A DNA stretch of 64,000 nt from Balamuthia mandrillaris (GCA_031835245.1 JAVKOQ010000091.1:62001-126000); one strand, 5' to 3'; positions 34,101 to 46,401 are shown, counted from the first letter of the stretch. The notes: a model not told the origin generated them from the letters alone. Translations and numbers: made by a program.

Positions 34101-36809
34101 TCCGCGGAAGAAAGTAAGCTCGTTTCCGTTTCTCGCGTTGAAGTCAAAGAGAGCTTGCACTTTGAGACAGTCTTTTCTCATTTCTTTAGTTTCCTCGTCT
34201 TCATCGTCGCTGTCACTGAAGTCTTCTTCGTTTTCTACTGCTTCCTCGGATTCGCTATCGCTATCGCTATCACTGTCGTCACCGTCCTCGTATTCATCGC
34301 TCTCATCTCCGTTTTTGTCATCATCGCTATGATGTTGGTTTGCGCTGTCAACAAGAATGATATCATCATTCTTGTTTTCTTCTTTTCTCTCTTCTTTGGT
34401 TGATCCTCCCTCTTCTGCAATCCTTTTGATTGCTTCTTCTTTAGTTTCGCTCATTTTATCTTCTTCACTTGTAATTTCTTCTTGCTCTTTCTCTTTATCA
34501 TCTTCCTCGTTCTCTTCGTCTTCATCGTCTTCTTCATCTTTATCGTTGACAATACTTTCTTGAATGGAACATTGCTTCTGTTCTCGTTTTTGTGCAATCG
34601 TTTTCAATTGGTTCTGTAGTTCCTCCATTTCGCGCTCTTTTTCTGCCAATTCGTTGTACAGCTGTTGCTGCTGCTGTTTCCGTTGTTGTTCTTCAAGAGT
34701 GGGCGTAGTAGGAATTACTTGTTCTTCCTTGTTCTCTCCGTCGTTTGGTGGTTGCTTCACTTCTTCAACTGCTTTTTTCAAAGTTTCTGTTTGTGCTATT
34801 GAAACAAAAAAAAAACAGGACACAACAAACAAGAATTGGAAAAAGATAGTGTTGAAAGAAGAAATAAAAGAGTTGCCAAACGAAGAGGAGAGTTAGAGGG
34901 CAAAATGAAACGCTAAAAGAGAATAAAAATGAAGTATCAACAAGTAAGAGACAAACACATAAAGCCAACTTGACTTACAAAAAAAATTATTTAAAATGAG
35001 GTAAATAAAAAAACAAATATTAAGAAAGGAAGACTAATAAAGTAAGATCTATTTTGTTCTTCTTTCGTTCTGGAAATGATTATTGGCAACAAATAATTTT
35101 GTGAAAAGAAAACCGAAAGCAAACAACCCAAAAAAAAAAAGAAAGAAAGAAAGAAATAACACCAACAAAACACAAAAAGAACAAGAAGAGAAAGAGGTAG
35201 ATTAGAAGCTATTCATAGAAAAAAGAAAATTGGCTCTCTTGTTCTCTCGCTCTCTTTGGCCAAGTTATACAAAAGGAAGGAAAAACAAAAGCAACAAATA
35301 ACAACACAAAATGCAAGATAAAGAGAGAAGTTAATAGAAAAAAAAAACGTACATGATTGACTCGTTTGCTTTGCTTTAGCTTCGAGCTCTTGAATCCGTG
35401 CTTTAGCTTGAAGCAGCTCCTCTTTCAAAGCTTCCACCGATGTCGAACCAGCATCCTGTTGCTTTTCCTTCCGCGCCCGTTCCAACGCTTCTCTGACTTT
35501 CACTCTTATCTCCTCCGCTCGGTCCGCCAACCTTTCGTTCAATTTGCTTTTCACTAACTTTAACTCTCGTGTCAACTGCAACAATTTTTCCACTTTCTCG
35601 TTTTCGCTGAGCTGCTCAAACTCTTTCTTTGTTGCCGCCTCCTCCTCTTCTGTAAGCGTTGCATAAGAGGAGGAAGTGGGAGCGGCGGCTTGATAGTCCT
35701 CAAAACTACGTTTGTAGACTTCCATCAGAGCCTGAATCTTGTTTAACTCGGAGAGAGCAAAGCCCTGCTGTTCCGCCAATAGGTTCAAGTCGCCAACCAC
35801 CGAGTCCTTCAGCTCCTTCAACTGAATGCTCTTTTCATTGAGCTCATCTCTCATGTTCTCCACCAAAGCTCTGTCCTCACTCGTTCCCCCGCTGCTCGAA
35901 AAGAACTGTGCGTCTTGTGAGTTGGTCATCATCATCGATCCAGCAATACTTCCTTCTCTGCCCCCAACGCTTCCAGCAGCACTACCGCTATTGCCTCGAC
36001 TAAGACTAAAACTACGAGAAGCCCGTCCAGAGAGCGCAGGAGAGGTGACGGACGAAGAGACGCTCTCTCCCACTCGACTGAAGAAAGATCCAATAGTGCT
36101 ACCCGTCTTTTCTCGCTTCCTAGGAGCTTGTGCACCAGTTCCTATCGGAGCGGACCGCGGAGAGGTCGTTCCTGATCCTTCGTCGTTGTTCTCCTCCGCA
36201 GAAGAAGGAGCAGCAACAGAGGGAGCAGAGGAAAGCAAGTCAACCTCTCCCTGCATAGCGATTTGCTGTTGCAGCGCTCCCAACTGAAGGCTGCCTCTCT
36301 GTCCTCCCTCTCCTCCATCCGCCACGCTCCTGCTCATGCGGATCATCTTCCTGCGATAGCCGTTCAGTGCGTTGACCCAGTACTTCATCTCTTTGTCGCT
36401 GGAGGCCACCAAGGTGTAGGCACGACCGGGGGTGTTGATCTGGAACTCGCAGTTGCGGCTGGTGCCGGAGGGTATGATGGAGCTGGCGGCCATGATGTCG
36501 ATGAAGCCGAGGGACTGGGCGATGGGGTCTCCTTGGTTCACGTAGTAGTACAAGCGGTTGTCCTGCAGGCTGAACCAACGCTTCTTGAAGCCCTTGCGGA
36601 AGCCTTTGGCGCCTTGTTTGAGCAAGAAGCCTTCCAGCTGTTTGCGAAGGAGGAAGAGAAGCCAACGAGACAACGAGGAGTAGAGAAAGGAGAGGCGAAG
36701 AGACAGGAACAAAAAAGAGGGACGAGATTAGAATGATTAACAAGGAGAAAAGAGAGAAAGAGGAGGAAAGAAGAACCTTGATGGGCTCGTCATCGGGAAC
36801 CGCGGCCAT
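31123..36809 (-). CDS. PH-coiled coil-SH3-coiled coil-FYVE scaffold protein
   Basis: Predicted 1,628-residue membrane scaffold. Minus-strand exons: 36809-36777, 36637-35353, 34795-31414, 31309-31123; all junctions are in frame. An N-terminal PH domain (LEGFLLKQGAKGFRKGFKKR ... WVNALNGYRRKM) is followed by a Ser-rich linker and a coiled coil. An SH3 domain (VQALFDFNARNGNELTFFRG, DSSGWWKGEL, GLFPSNYIKIV) is split by a ~70-residue Arg/Glu insert before its last strands. A very long Lys/Glu/Gln coiled coil follows. A C-terminal FYVE zinc finger reads W-LPDISAPVCFQC, RRHHCRNCGKIFCGNC and PVRVCDDCF, with the R(R)HHCR phosphoinositide motif intact. FYVE binds PtdIns3P on endosomes, so an endosomal tether or actin-membrane adaptor is likely. 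The fusion of both halves rests on splice-frame continuity at 35353/34795; the second half has no ATG of its own near its start. Confidence 0.82.
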
Positions 36810-37616
36810 GGTGCTGCAGATCAACCAAAAAAAAAGGGTATGATGAGAACATACAAGGGAAAAAAAAAATCAGACAAGATTGAAAAGCAACCCAAACAAA
36901 AAAAAAAGAAGGTGAAGCACAAAGAGAGAAGAAGAACAAAAACGATGAAAAGTGTGAAAAAAATAAAAATGAAAAACGTAGAGCTTGCAAGTACAGATCA
37001 CAGGAGAGGAAAAAAAAGAGAGCAGAGAGAAGAGAGAAAACGTACTTGAAAAAAAAAGACAAGACTAGCAAGCAGAAGAAAAATTTCGGCTAGCGAAGCG
37101 TGCGGTCAACAACCCAAACGTAAAACGAAATCGAACCCGAGCGCACGCCGAGGGGTGGTGGAGCTCCTGCCTCCTTTGTTTTGCTGGGCTGGCGAAAAAA
37201 GACCGCCAACCACCAAAACGAGAGCTTTTTTTTTATTGCCTCTTTGTTATTATTATCTTTAGGGGCAACAATTATTGTGATAGTTGAACTTTTTTGGTTT
37301 TTTAGTCGACATATGTGGTCGATAATTGTATCCTTCTACTGGTGGGGACGGGCAAGGTCTTATTTGTCGACATAACCAATCGATTTATCCTGATATTTTG
37401 AAAAATATGGCGATATAGTCGAACAGGAAGGTAAACCAATCGAAACAAAAAAAAACGAGTGAACGAAAGTTTTTTTTTTTTTTGCGGTGAACGGAAGAGA
37501 GGGTTGGTTGGGTTCTTTGCGTACTGTTACGACCAAAGAAAGAAGAAGACCCTCACTGGCCAGTGTGTAGTGTAGCGTGAATCGAAAGCCCATCAACAAC
37601 ATCAACAAGGAAAAAC
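36810..37616. promoter_or_regulatory. Divergent intergenic region, FYVE scaffold/NPL4
   Basis: No gene. It contains GTCGACA motifs at 37305-37311 and 37366-37372 in AT-rich sequence, 245-312 bp upstream of the NPL4 ATG, and several A runs. Confidence 0.4.
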
Positions 37617-39571
37617 ATGCAGGCCAAGGACATTGTACGCTTTTTTTTTTGTCCTTTGTATTTTGTTTTTGGCTTGGGCCTAGTGATGCTCTTTTTTTTT
37701 TTTTTTTGGCTCATTTGATTTTGGATGTTGTGATAGGTGGTTCGTGTGCGTTCCAAAGGAGGCACGCATCGAGTTCAGATCAGCCCTTCCAGCACTGTCG
37801 ATCAACTCAAAGAAAAGGTTTTGTTTTTCTGTTCTTTTTTAAAAAAATCAAGTTCTTTATTTCTGATATGGCATGCTGTCGTTATATCCACCATCATCCT
37901 CCCTCCCGCCTGTAGATTGCTGCTCAGACCTCGGTGCCGAAAGATGACCAAAAGCTGCATCTTGAGGAAAGGGGTCGTCCTGGCCGTGAGCTCACGCACT
38001 CCCAACAGACACTGATTTCTCTTGGCGCCACGTACATTTTTTCTCTCATCGCTCTCTTCTTTCTCCTCGCTTTCCCTCTCCCACTCTTCTCTGCTTCTCT
38101 GGTCCTCCTCTCCTTTTCTCTCGTTTGCTCTTTCTATGCTTCTCCCTTGCTCTTGTTTCTCACTCAACCCAATAATACCACCAGAAATGGACAGATGTTC
38201 TTTTTGGAGTATGAGGGAACAGATCCGAACCAAACAACAGGCAAAAAGTAAAGTTCCTTGTGCTTCGTTCATGGCATTTTTTGTTGGTTGCAATGATAAC
38301 AGCGCTAACCTGCTTTCAACTCTGATAACTTCAATGCATGCAGGAAGCTAAAAGATATCAAGAGAAAGTGGGACCTCAAGTCTTATATGGACCATCTAGA
38401 CAGTCAAGGCCTTATCTTTAAACGACAGGTAGCATCACTTCTTTCTTTTCCATTCCTCTGTCGTTCCTGCTTTATTCATTCTTTCTATTCCTCGCCCAAT
38501 AAATAGGAAGAATCTCATTGCAAGCAACTCTCTCCCGACTTCAACGCCTGTAACCAATTCCAACTCAACTGCCAGGCCTTTGCCTTCCAACGCTGCCGCA
38601 TTGGTCTCCTCTATGGCAACTACTCCACCGACACCAACCGCGTCACCGTCGACGTCATCTACGAACCTCCTCAACAACACCAACAGACCGAAGACGGAGT
38701 CGATCTCTCCTTCTCTTCTTCCACTTTCTTGTTGGATACAGCCGGGGAGGAGATAGCGAAAGCAGACGAACTGGCAGCTCTTCTCGGATATAAGAGAGTC
38801 GGTTGGGTTTTCTCGCATGAGGGAGAGAGGGAACATGTTTTCACTTCGCAGGAAGTCGTCGTAGCGGCGGAGATGCAGAGCCGGCTTATGAAGGAGGACC
38901 CTTTGATGGCCAAGTATTTTGTCACGTTGAAAGTCTTTCGTACGTTTATGTCTTTTTTCATTGTCCTTTTGACAAACAACAAAACTAACAACAAAAACAA
39001 AAATAACAGCAACGGAGGATGGAATGAGCAGCTTTGAGGCCTATCAGCTGTCCGATCAGGCCGTCAAGCTACAAGAGTCAGGGGTGCTCAAACCGATTCA
39101 ACGGGATGCCGCAGTTTGTCAGCTGCGCGAGGAGGTGTTGATGCACAGAGCCGGCGCTGGAAGGAAGGACGCCACCGAAATAGATCCCACCGTCTTGGTC
39201 GTTCCTGTAAGTTCTTTTCTGTCTTCCTTTCTTTTTTCCTTCCTCTTGTCTCACAATATACAAACAACACACAAAAGGTTGCGCTGGATAGCGAGTACCA
39301 AGGAGCTCTTCGGGCGGACTTCCCCATCGAGAACAGACCGGAGAGCCCGCAAACGACCGAAAGCCTCAAAGCCTACCTGCTGGCGAGAAAGAAAACGGGC
39401 GAGCCTTTCGTGAAGACGCTGGCAGACTTTCACCTCTTGCTGTTCCTGTGCAGCACGTATCTGGATCCGAAGACGGACATGCCGGCGTTGTGCCAGGCCG
39501 TTCAGACGGGGGACACGGAGGTGACGGAGGGGTTCAAGCTGCTCATCGAGTCTTTTGCTGGTCTCATGTAA
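37617..39571 (+). CDS. NPL4: NPL4, ubiquitin-binding cofactor of Cdc48/p97
   Basis: Subunit of the Cdc48-Ufd1-Npl4 segregase, which extracts polyubiquitinated proteins for degradation. Eight exons: 37617-37634, 37737-37817, 37916-38031, 38185-38247, 38344-38428, 38507-38939, 39010-39206, 39278-39571 (428 residues). An N-terminal ubiquitin-like domain (VVRVRSKGGTHRVQISPSST) precedes the conserved NPL4 zinc-region sequence KWDLKSYMDHLDSQGLIFKR and ESHCKQLSPDFNAC. The MPN-like NPL4 core follows (FAFQRCRIGLLYGNYSTDTN, ALLGYKRVGWVFSHEGER, EGMSSFEAYQLSDQAV-type block) and closes with LADFHLLLFLCSTY. No C-terminal NZF finger is visible, so the protein is of the shorter fungal and protist type. The first exon has only six codons but splices cleanly. 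Confidence 0.93.
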
Positions 39572-39852
39572 TTTGCTTTTCTCTCCTTTTTTTTTTGTGT
39601 AAAGTTTTTCCTCTCTTTCTTTTTTTTTTCCGGTTAGCGAATAGAAAATCAAATATTTGAGTTTGGACGAATGAAAAATCAAAAAATGCCATCTAGATCA
39701 TTTTTCCGATTGTCGTAGTTTGATTTGCTATTTGTTGAAAATCAAAAACAGGACAGGATTGGCCGGTCGGTAATCAACAGAAAAAGAAAGGCATGAAAGA
39801 AGAAAAGAACAAATAGTGAGCCATTGCCAACGACGGCCCGCCGGAAGAAAAA
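39572..39852. other. Intergenic region NPL4/HTTM
   Basis: No gene. Three copies of a GAAAATCAAA-like string occur between about 39640 and 39745. Confidence 0.35.
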
Positions 39853-42762
39853 ATGTACATCGACTTAACGCCGAACGGAGAGGACGGCGCCGTCGGCGTT
39901 CCTCGAGCCAGAAAGAAGCCCTTTGGTCATGCTTGGCGCCATCCCCAGCCAGAAGGCAACGCCGGGGCCGCCCTTTCTTCTGAAAGAAAAATCCATCCTC
40001 AGCAAACCGCATCGCATTCGATTCGACAGCGTGCGTTTTGGATTCGTGTTGTCGGTGTGGGTTGGGAGAGGTTCAGGTTGATGTTTGGGTTGGACTACCG
40101 CTCTATGGCGTTGTGCAGGATCATGCTGGGCCTCTCCATACTCGGCGACCTCATGGATCGTTCTCGTGATCTCTCCGTCCACTACACTGATGACGGTATC
40201 TCTCTTTTTTTTTTAAATGTTTTTATTTATTCCATTTTCTCATTCTTTCTTTCCGCCATCAACAACAACAGGAATACTTCCAAGAGGGCTTGCCATGCAG
40301 CTCTTCCAGAACCACTATGCCTTCTCCATCTACAACGCGGCGGGAGGCCTCTACGCCGTCTCCTTCCTCTTCCTCCTCCACGCCCTCTGCGCCCTTTCCT
40401 TTCTGTTGGGATGGCGGACGCGTCTCTCCTCGGTGTTGCTGTGGTGCTTTGACTTGGGGCTCTTTCATCGCAACTCGCTGTTGTCGCATGGAGGGGATGA
40501 CTTTTTGAAGTTGGTCCTGTTTTGGGCCATGTGGCTGCCTATGGGAGAGAGCTATTCTCTGGATGCTGTCTTGGCTTCTCGTTCTTCTTCTTCTTCTTCT
40601 TCTTGTTCTTCTTGTTCTTCTTCTTCTTCTTCTTCTTCTTCTTCTTCTTCTTCTTGTTCTTCTTCTTCTTCTTCTTCTTCTTCCTTCTCCTCCTCCTCAT
40701 CACCTCCACAACTCAAAGCAACGAGCAATAATCACAAAGAAGAAGATGCAACAAACACGAAACAACAGAAGACAGAGGAACCAAAGAAGAAAGACTACAT
40801 CTACTTCTCGGCGGCAACATTTGCACTGGTTCTTCAAATAGCCTTTCTCTACTCCTTCTCTTACGTCCACAAGACAGGAGCTGCATGGACTAAAGACGGA
40901 ACAGCCACTCTTCTTGCTTTGCAACTCAAATACTTTTACATGCCGATGGGAAGCTTCTTTCTGTGGCTGAATGATGTGTTGGGCACTTTTTGGACGCCTT
41001 TTGGTTCGTTCTCTTTACTCTCGCATTTGACGTTTGCGGTGTTGTATTGGGAAGGTTTTGGGCCATTGTGCTTCTTCTCGCCGGTTTGGACACAGCCGTT
41101 GAGGTTGTTTGGAGCTGTAGGATTTATTGCTATGCATTTGGGACTTGCTATTTGGTATCTGCGTCTTGCTCTTTCCATTACTATCTTTCTATTGGTTTTT
41201 TTAAACGTCTTTGTCTCTTCTTCACTTTTTATTGACTTGTTGCATTCTGTTGTAACATACAAAGCTTGCGTTTGGGCTTTTTCTTTTGGGTATGCTTCTC
41301 TACTCTTCTTATTCTCCTTCCAAGTTGGTTCTGGGACGATTTAGTTCTTCCTCGACTTCGCACAAGAGAACGTCTCGCCTTAAGGATCGTATATCCCGCT
41401 CACTGTCGCTTCTGCCAGTCACTTCTTCGTTTCTTCTCCGCGTTCTTTCTTCTTCCTGAAACAACTCTACGAAAAGCTTCTTGTCACCATCGTCAACATC
41501 AACATCTCTTCAACATTGATAAGGTAAAAGCAGACAGTGATGAAGATGATGAAGAAGAATATGAAGAATATAGAGAAGAGAAAGAAGAAGAAGAAGAAGA
41601 AGAAGAAGAAGAAGAAGAGGATTTTTGGTGTGAGCAATGGAAGGTAATAGATTCGAATGGAACTGTACATCGAGGCTTTGATGCTTTTGTGGCGATTCTT
41701 CGATACTCTTTTGTGCCGATGTCATCTTTCTTCGTATTTGTGATTCAGAGAACGAACCTGAAAGTGATGGCCGAGAGAATATACAACGAGTTGGTATTGG
41801 ATCTTCATGACACCTTTTGCGAACATCAACATAACCTTCATTCCTATCCGTTGATGCTGCAAACGTATAATCGTAAACGGCAACAACAACAACAAAACGA
41901 AGCAAGTGAACAAGAAGAAGAAGCAAAAGAAGACAAAGACTCAGTTTTGATGATACTGAACGAACAGGAACATATGTACAATCGACGAAACATTGCAAAG
42001 AAAAAGAGGACGTATCGGCGGCAACGACAAAAAGATAATTCGTGGGCCGTTATGCTGTCTCCAGAAGAACGTTTGCGGATATGGGCGTTGAGCTTCTTCA
42101 TCTCCTTGGTAAAAAATATGCTGTACACTACCATCATCCTCTTCTTCCTCTTCATGAGCTTCGGCTGGTGCATGCTCAACGTGCAAAAGGCGGAATGGGC
42201 GGTGGCTATTGAGGAATGGAAGCCTCTGGCCATGACCTTTGGCATTCATCAGAACTGGGGTATGTTTGCACCAAGCCCACCAGACTCGAACTTTTGGTTT
42301 GCTATCAAAGGTTTGTTCTTTCATTTTCATTCTTTCTTGTTCTTCTTCTCTTTATTACGGTCTTTGTCTTTCCCTCTTTCTTTGCATCGTTTTGCTGAAA
42401 CCACAACAAAAGTAACAATACGAAACGGAACAACGTACGATCTGTTTGGAGCGGGAGAGAAAGGCGGTGTTTGGACTGATTGGAGTGCTCTTCGCCCTTA
42501 TTCCGAGGAGCCAATAGAACCCTTCCACTCACCCTTCAAGAACCATCGTTGGTACAAGTTTTGGGAGGCAGCCACGCGGCACGAGAGCGTGCGAAGGAGG
42601 TTCCTTCAGGTTATGTGTCAACGGTGGAAGCGATGGCAACCTTTGAAGCTGAGAAGAGACGTGCAGGAGATGGAGTTGGTGCAAATTACCGAGTATGCGG
42701 ATGGACGAAGGAGAAAGGCTTCTTTGGGGACCATGGCGTGTATTGTTAGCGGGAGGCATTGA
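39853..42762 (+). CDS. HTTM (gamma-carboxylase-like) multipass membrane protein
   Basis: Member of the HTTM superfamily, related to vitamin K-dependent gamma-carboxylase. Exons: 39853-40195, 40272-41154, 41265-42310, 42413-42762 (873 residues). Signatures are the first helix after a cytosolic N-terminus (MALCRIMLGLSILGDLMDR), HYTDDGILPR, NSLLSHGGDDFLKLVLFWAM with LPMGESYSLDAV, and further helices. The late block is FGIHQNWGMFAPSPPDSNFW, a hallmark of HTTM proteins. Carboxylase activity cannot be asserted; many protist and bacterial relatives have unknown reactions. A poly-Ser/Cys run encoded by (TTC)n (about 40580-40690) and a poly-Glu run (about 41580-41620) sit in loops. The last intron (102 nt) has no stop and keeps frame, so it could be retained. 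Confidence 0.87.
40581..40690. repeat. (TTC)n microsatellite inside HTTM coding sequence
   Basis: Near-uninterrupted TTC/TGT triplets encoding about 36 Ser/Cys residues in a loop of the HTTM protein. Confidence 0.8.
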
Positions 42763-42782
42763 TTCTATTTTCCTTCTCTCTA

Positions 42783-42797
42783 CGCTCTCTCTCTCTC

Positions 42798-42833
<36 letters not shown>
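42783..42833. repeat. (CT)n microsatellite
   Basis: CT dinucleotide tract between the HTTM and ADP-ribosylglycohydrolase genes, just before a GTCGACA motif. Confidence 0.8.
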
Positions 42834-42847
42834 CAGTCCCAATAATC

Positions 42848-42854
42848 GTCGACA
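42848..42854. promoter_or_regulatory. GTCGACA motif upstream of the ADP-ribosylglycohydrolase gene
   Basis: Lies 114 bp before the ATG in very AT-rich sequence. The same string recurs upstream of several other genes. Confidence 0.35.
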
Positions 42855-42967
42855 AAATTACCAATATTACAAATATTTAGCACTTTTCCATATTTCAATA
42901 ATATTTCCACTTAATGAATAAAAATCGATAATATTTATTCAACAAATAAAGAAAGAGAAAAACAAAG

Positions 42968-44598
42968 ATGGAGAGAAGCGCCTCCTCCCCCTCTTCCTCC
43001 TCTTCTTCAGCTTCTGCTCTTCTTCGCTTTCCGCGTCTGCGCACCGCCTGGATGGTCGTCGGCTCCGCTCTGCTCCTCGGCGGGCTGTCCTTCTACCTCT
43101 GGCGCAAGACCCGGCTCTGGCGCGAGGTCCTCCTCTTCAAGCGCGACATCAACCGCCGCCTCCAGCAGGAGCGCCAGCAGAGGAAGGCCCGAGGGGAGGC
43201 CCCTTGCTTTCGGGACATGCTGCTCGGGGTGGCCGTCGGGGACGCCTTTGGCGCCGGCATTGAGTTCAAGTCCAGGGAGTGGATCCTGGAGAACGTGGAC
43301 TTTAGCCGCTACCTGAACGAGAGGAAGGGCAGCTGGGGAGAGGGATTTAGCGCCGGCATGTGGACCGACGACACTGAGATGACCATTGGAACGGTTTGTT
43401 TTCTCTCTTTTTCTTTCTTTTTTTCTTTTTTTTCGTTCTTTTTCTTTTAAACTTTAAAAAAAATAAAAAAAAAAATAGATGAAAGCGATGATGGAGTGTG
43501 AGATATTGAACAGCGAAATATTGTTGACGTATTGGTTGAACGAGTATAAACTCAGCGAGTATAGAAACGGCGTTCCTAGACAAGGCCACGGCGGCATTCG
43601 GTTTGTTATATCTTCTCTTTTTCTCTCTCCCTGTTCTTCTGTCTTCATTCTTTTTCTTTCTTCTTTTCCTGTTCTTTCTTTTCTTCTTTTCTTCTTCCTT
43701 GTTCCTTCTTATTTCTTCTCTGTCTCGTTCTGCTTTTTCATTTCTATCTTCCAGAAACTTTTTCACCGGTGGCTGCACCATCGAGGAGCTTCGCCAACAA
43801 AACCGCGAGAAGGAATATCCTGGCAATGCCCCTCCCATGCGTGCCATCCCTCTGGCCTTCATCCAAGACGATCCCCAACGTCAGTTTCATTACGCCCTCA
43901 TCAACGCCGACGCCACTCATCCTCATCCAAAAGCGCGAGCAGCGAGTTATCTCATAGTCAAGGCGGCGGAATATATGATTATAAAGAGGGAGGAGCCTAG
44001 AGGCATCATTGACTACTGCCTGGCGTCATGCGGAGTGGAAAAGATCGATGAGGAGACGTACGATTATTTGAGGGAGGTCAATCAGCTAGAGGACTATCAT
44101 GTATTAGAAGAAAAAAGCAGAAACAGAGAAAGACAAAGAAGAGAGAGAATGGAAAAGAGAAAAGATCGTGACGAGGAAGATTATGAAGAAGATGAAGAAG
44201 AAGAATGTGGAATCGACTATGAATTGCTGTGTGGACCTCAGCCAATACCTACGTATAATATCAATGGCGTTGGACCAGACAGCATGCGAACTGCTGGTTG
44301 TGTTCTTTACATTCTTAAGGTTCTTTTTTCCTTTTCCATTTCCCTTTTCTTCATTTTTACTTAGTTTTTTTTCCAGTTTTATCGCAGCCCAATGGACACT
44401 CTGCGTATTGCTATACAGATGGGAGGGGACGTGGACTCTCTGGCCTCGATCTGTTTGGGCATCGTGGGGGGACGGTACGGCCTCACCGGCCTCCCTTCGT
44501 GGATGTTTGACCAGCTGGAGGCCAAGGACGAGCTCATCGCTTTGGCGAAGCGTTTCGAGGAGTTCGTGGCAGAGGCGGAGTCTTGCGTGTTGCCTTGA
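42968..44598 (+). CDS. Membrane-anchored ADP-ribosylglycohydrolase (DraG/ARH family)
   Basis: Enzyme family that removes ADP-ribose from proteins or related substrates using a di-magnesium site. Exons: 42968-43393, 43479-43600, 43755-44319, 44377-44598 (444 residues). The N-terminus is Ser-rich and followed by one helix (TAWMVVGSALLLGGLSFYLW), so a membrane anchor is predicted. Family motifs are MLLGVAVGDAFGAGIEFKSR, the metal-binding MWTDDTEMTI, the His/Asp block NADATHPHPKA and the closing metal motif MGGDVDSLASICLGIVGGRY (usual form GGDTDT). The metal-binding Asp residues are present, so activity is plausible. A charged insert (Arg/Glu-rich, around exon 3) is absent from compact family members. 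It follows the HTTM gene in the same direction. Confidence 0.92.
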
Positions 44599-44887
44599 GA
44601 TCATTGCAAATTCAAACAACCAATAGAAAATCAATGTTATGACCTTATCATTTTACTAATATGGAATTCATCTTCGATTTAAGATCTGATTTCCTAAAAT
44701 GAAGTTCCTAAATCCCCGATACTTTCTAAATATGGTAAAATTCATTTTAAATATCCATTCTCATAATTGTTATGTCCGATACCGTAATTCCTCTCCTCTC
44801 CAACCTCTATAGTAACAAAGAACAGCGGAAAGTCAAAGAACAGGACACCCAGGGAAGAAAAAAAAGTGAAAGTTAAGACAACAGCGC
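44599..44887. other. AT-rich intergenic region
   Basis: No gene seen. Strongly AT-rich, with short repeated AAATATG-like strings. Confidence 0.4.
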
Positions 44888-46401
44888 ATGACGAAGGCCG
44901 GCTCGTTTATCTCGTTTGTAAGCATCAGTTCCGTATGGGCTATATTGGGTCTCGCCAGAGGAAAGTATTGTCACCATGGCTCGTTCCTCGATGACTTTCC
45001 GCCGAACGATAGTTGTTGTTGGTTGTCTCGCAAAGACGACTCCAACTCGTTCCGGTTCCGTCCATCTTCCTCAAGAACGTACCGGCACAACGAGGGGAGA
45101 ACGAAGACTAGGACCAGGGAAGATGTGGCAGCAGATATTTTAACCGTCGCGTATATTGGAAGCCGGGAAGCAAGCATCTCTATTTTGGACAGCACAACGG
45201 GTCGGCTGCACCCGGTCACCAACCAGGTTCACTTTTCTCTGGACTTCCGTTCTTGCTTTCAGGCTTCTCTCCGCTATATCTTCTTTCTTATGTTTCTCCC
45301 ATCGAATAACAAAAGACTATTCCGGTTGGAGGCAACTTGAACTTACCTCCAGTCAACGGAGCAAGAGCATGGGACATCAAGGATGGCCGCCTCTTCTTCA
45401 TCGGCACCACCGACCAAACCACCTATCTCTACACCTTTGACCTTCTCACGCAACGCCTAACGGCCTCCTCCGAAGCGCTAGAGCTCCTGCCATGGTTCTT
45501 CCCGGCTATCTCTGGTGCTTTGCGGTGGAACCCTTTGGAGTGGTTCGCGCTCCCTTATCTCTCTACTTGTTGGAAGTCTCTACCGGGAGGATGAAGTTGG
45601 TGGATGACTTTGAAGAAAGGTATTGCAAGTCGGTCTCCACGAGTAGAGATAACTATTGTGGAGCATATGACTCTGGCAGTTGTCGCTTCTTCATCTTTTT
45701 GGATGCCAATGATAACATAAAGAAGAAAAAGAAAAGGAATGAAGACGAAGGATCAGAGAGTGAAGTGGCGGATAACGAGTATGACTATGAAAGAAGAAAG
45801 AAACGAAAGAAGAGCGATCCAGGGAAGGAGGACCCTCTCCTCCTCATCGTCGACACCAGCACATTCCAAACCAGCGTTGTTCGCATCTGCTTTGCGGAGC
45901 TGATGCTTATGACCTCTGTGAAACTAAATCAGTTGGAATCTTTCGTCTACAGCCCAACCTGGGACTGTCTCTTTGGTTTTGCCGCCTGCACCAACAAGAA
46001 GAAGAATCATCAGCGGTTACGAATGCATTTTGTTCGCATCGATGTGGCCACTGGGGAGGTCACATTGTTGGGCAAGCAATGGAAGAGCCATCAGAGAGCA
46101 GAGGATGGGTTGATGGTGCTTGACGACGAACGGGGGCTTCTGTACACATCTATTGTCAAGTTCGGTTCTTCTCCTTCTGTTCTTTCCGTTCGCTATTTTT
46201 GTCTTTTTAGTCCGCTAACGATTTTCTCTCTGTTGCTGCTAAAGTGAGATGTCGTGGTTCACAACGCATTGGCGGTTTGTAACGATAGACGTGAGGACCG
46301 GAGAGGTAGCAAACGAAACTTCATGGTATAACGCGAGCTCCCGCACCATCTGCTTCTTTCCTCCCGCTCTCCTTCAGCCAGTAAACGAAAACCACTCCTA
46401 G
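44888..46401 (+). CDS. Secreted propeller-like protein with a reading-frame break
   Basis: Unknown family. Exons: 44888-45226, 45316-46159 and 46245-46401. An N-terminal signal-like helix (FVSISSVWAILGLARG) begins the protein. Repeated short blocks of the pattern YxFDLLTQRLTA, LYLLEVSTGRMKLVDD, HFVRIDVATGEVTLLGKQ and FVTIDVRTGEVANETS suggest blades of a beta-propeller, and a Lys-rich loop interrupts it. Exon 2 changes frame near 45480-45500. The first part (DGRLFFIGTTDQTTYLYTFD) and the second part (YLWCFAVEPFGVVRAPLSLY) are both convincing but lie in different frames, and no intron with usable borders separates them. One base appears to be missing. This may be an assembly indel or a genuine disabling mutation. 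Confidence 0.6.

Noticed and set aside
41155-41264. Read-through of HTTM exon 2 into a hydrophobic tail (frame open to 41344)
   Set aside because: Splicing to 41265 restores the conserved HTTM C-terminal half, including the WGMFAPSPP block, so the read-through is not the main product.
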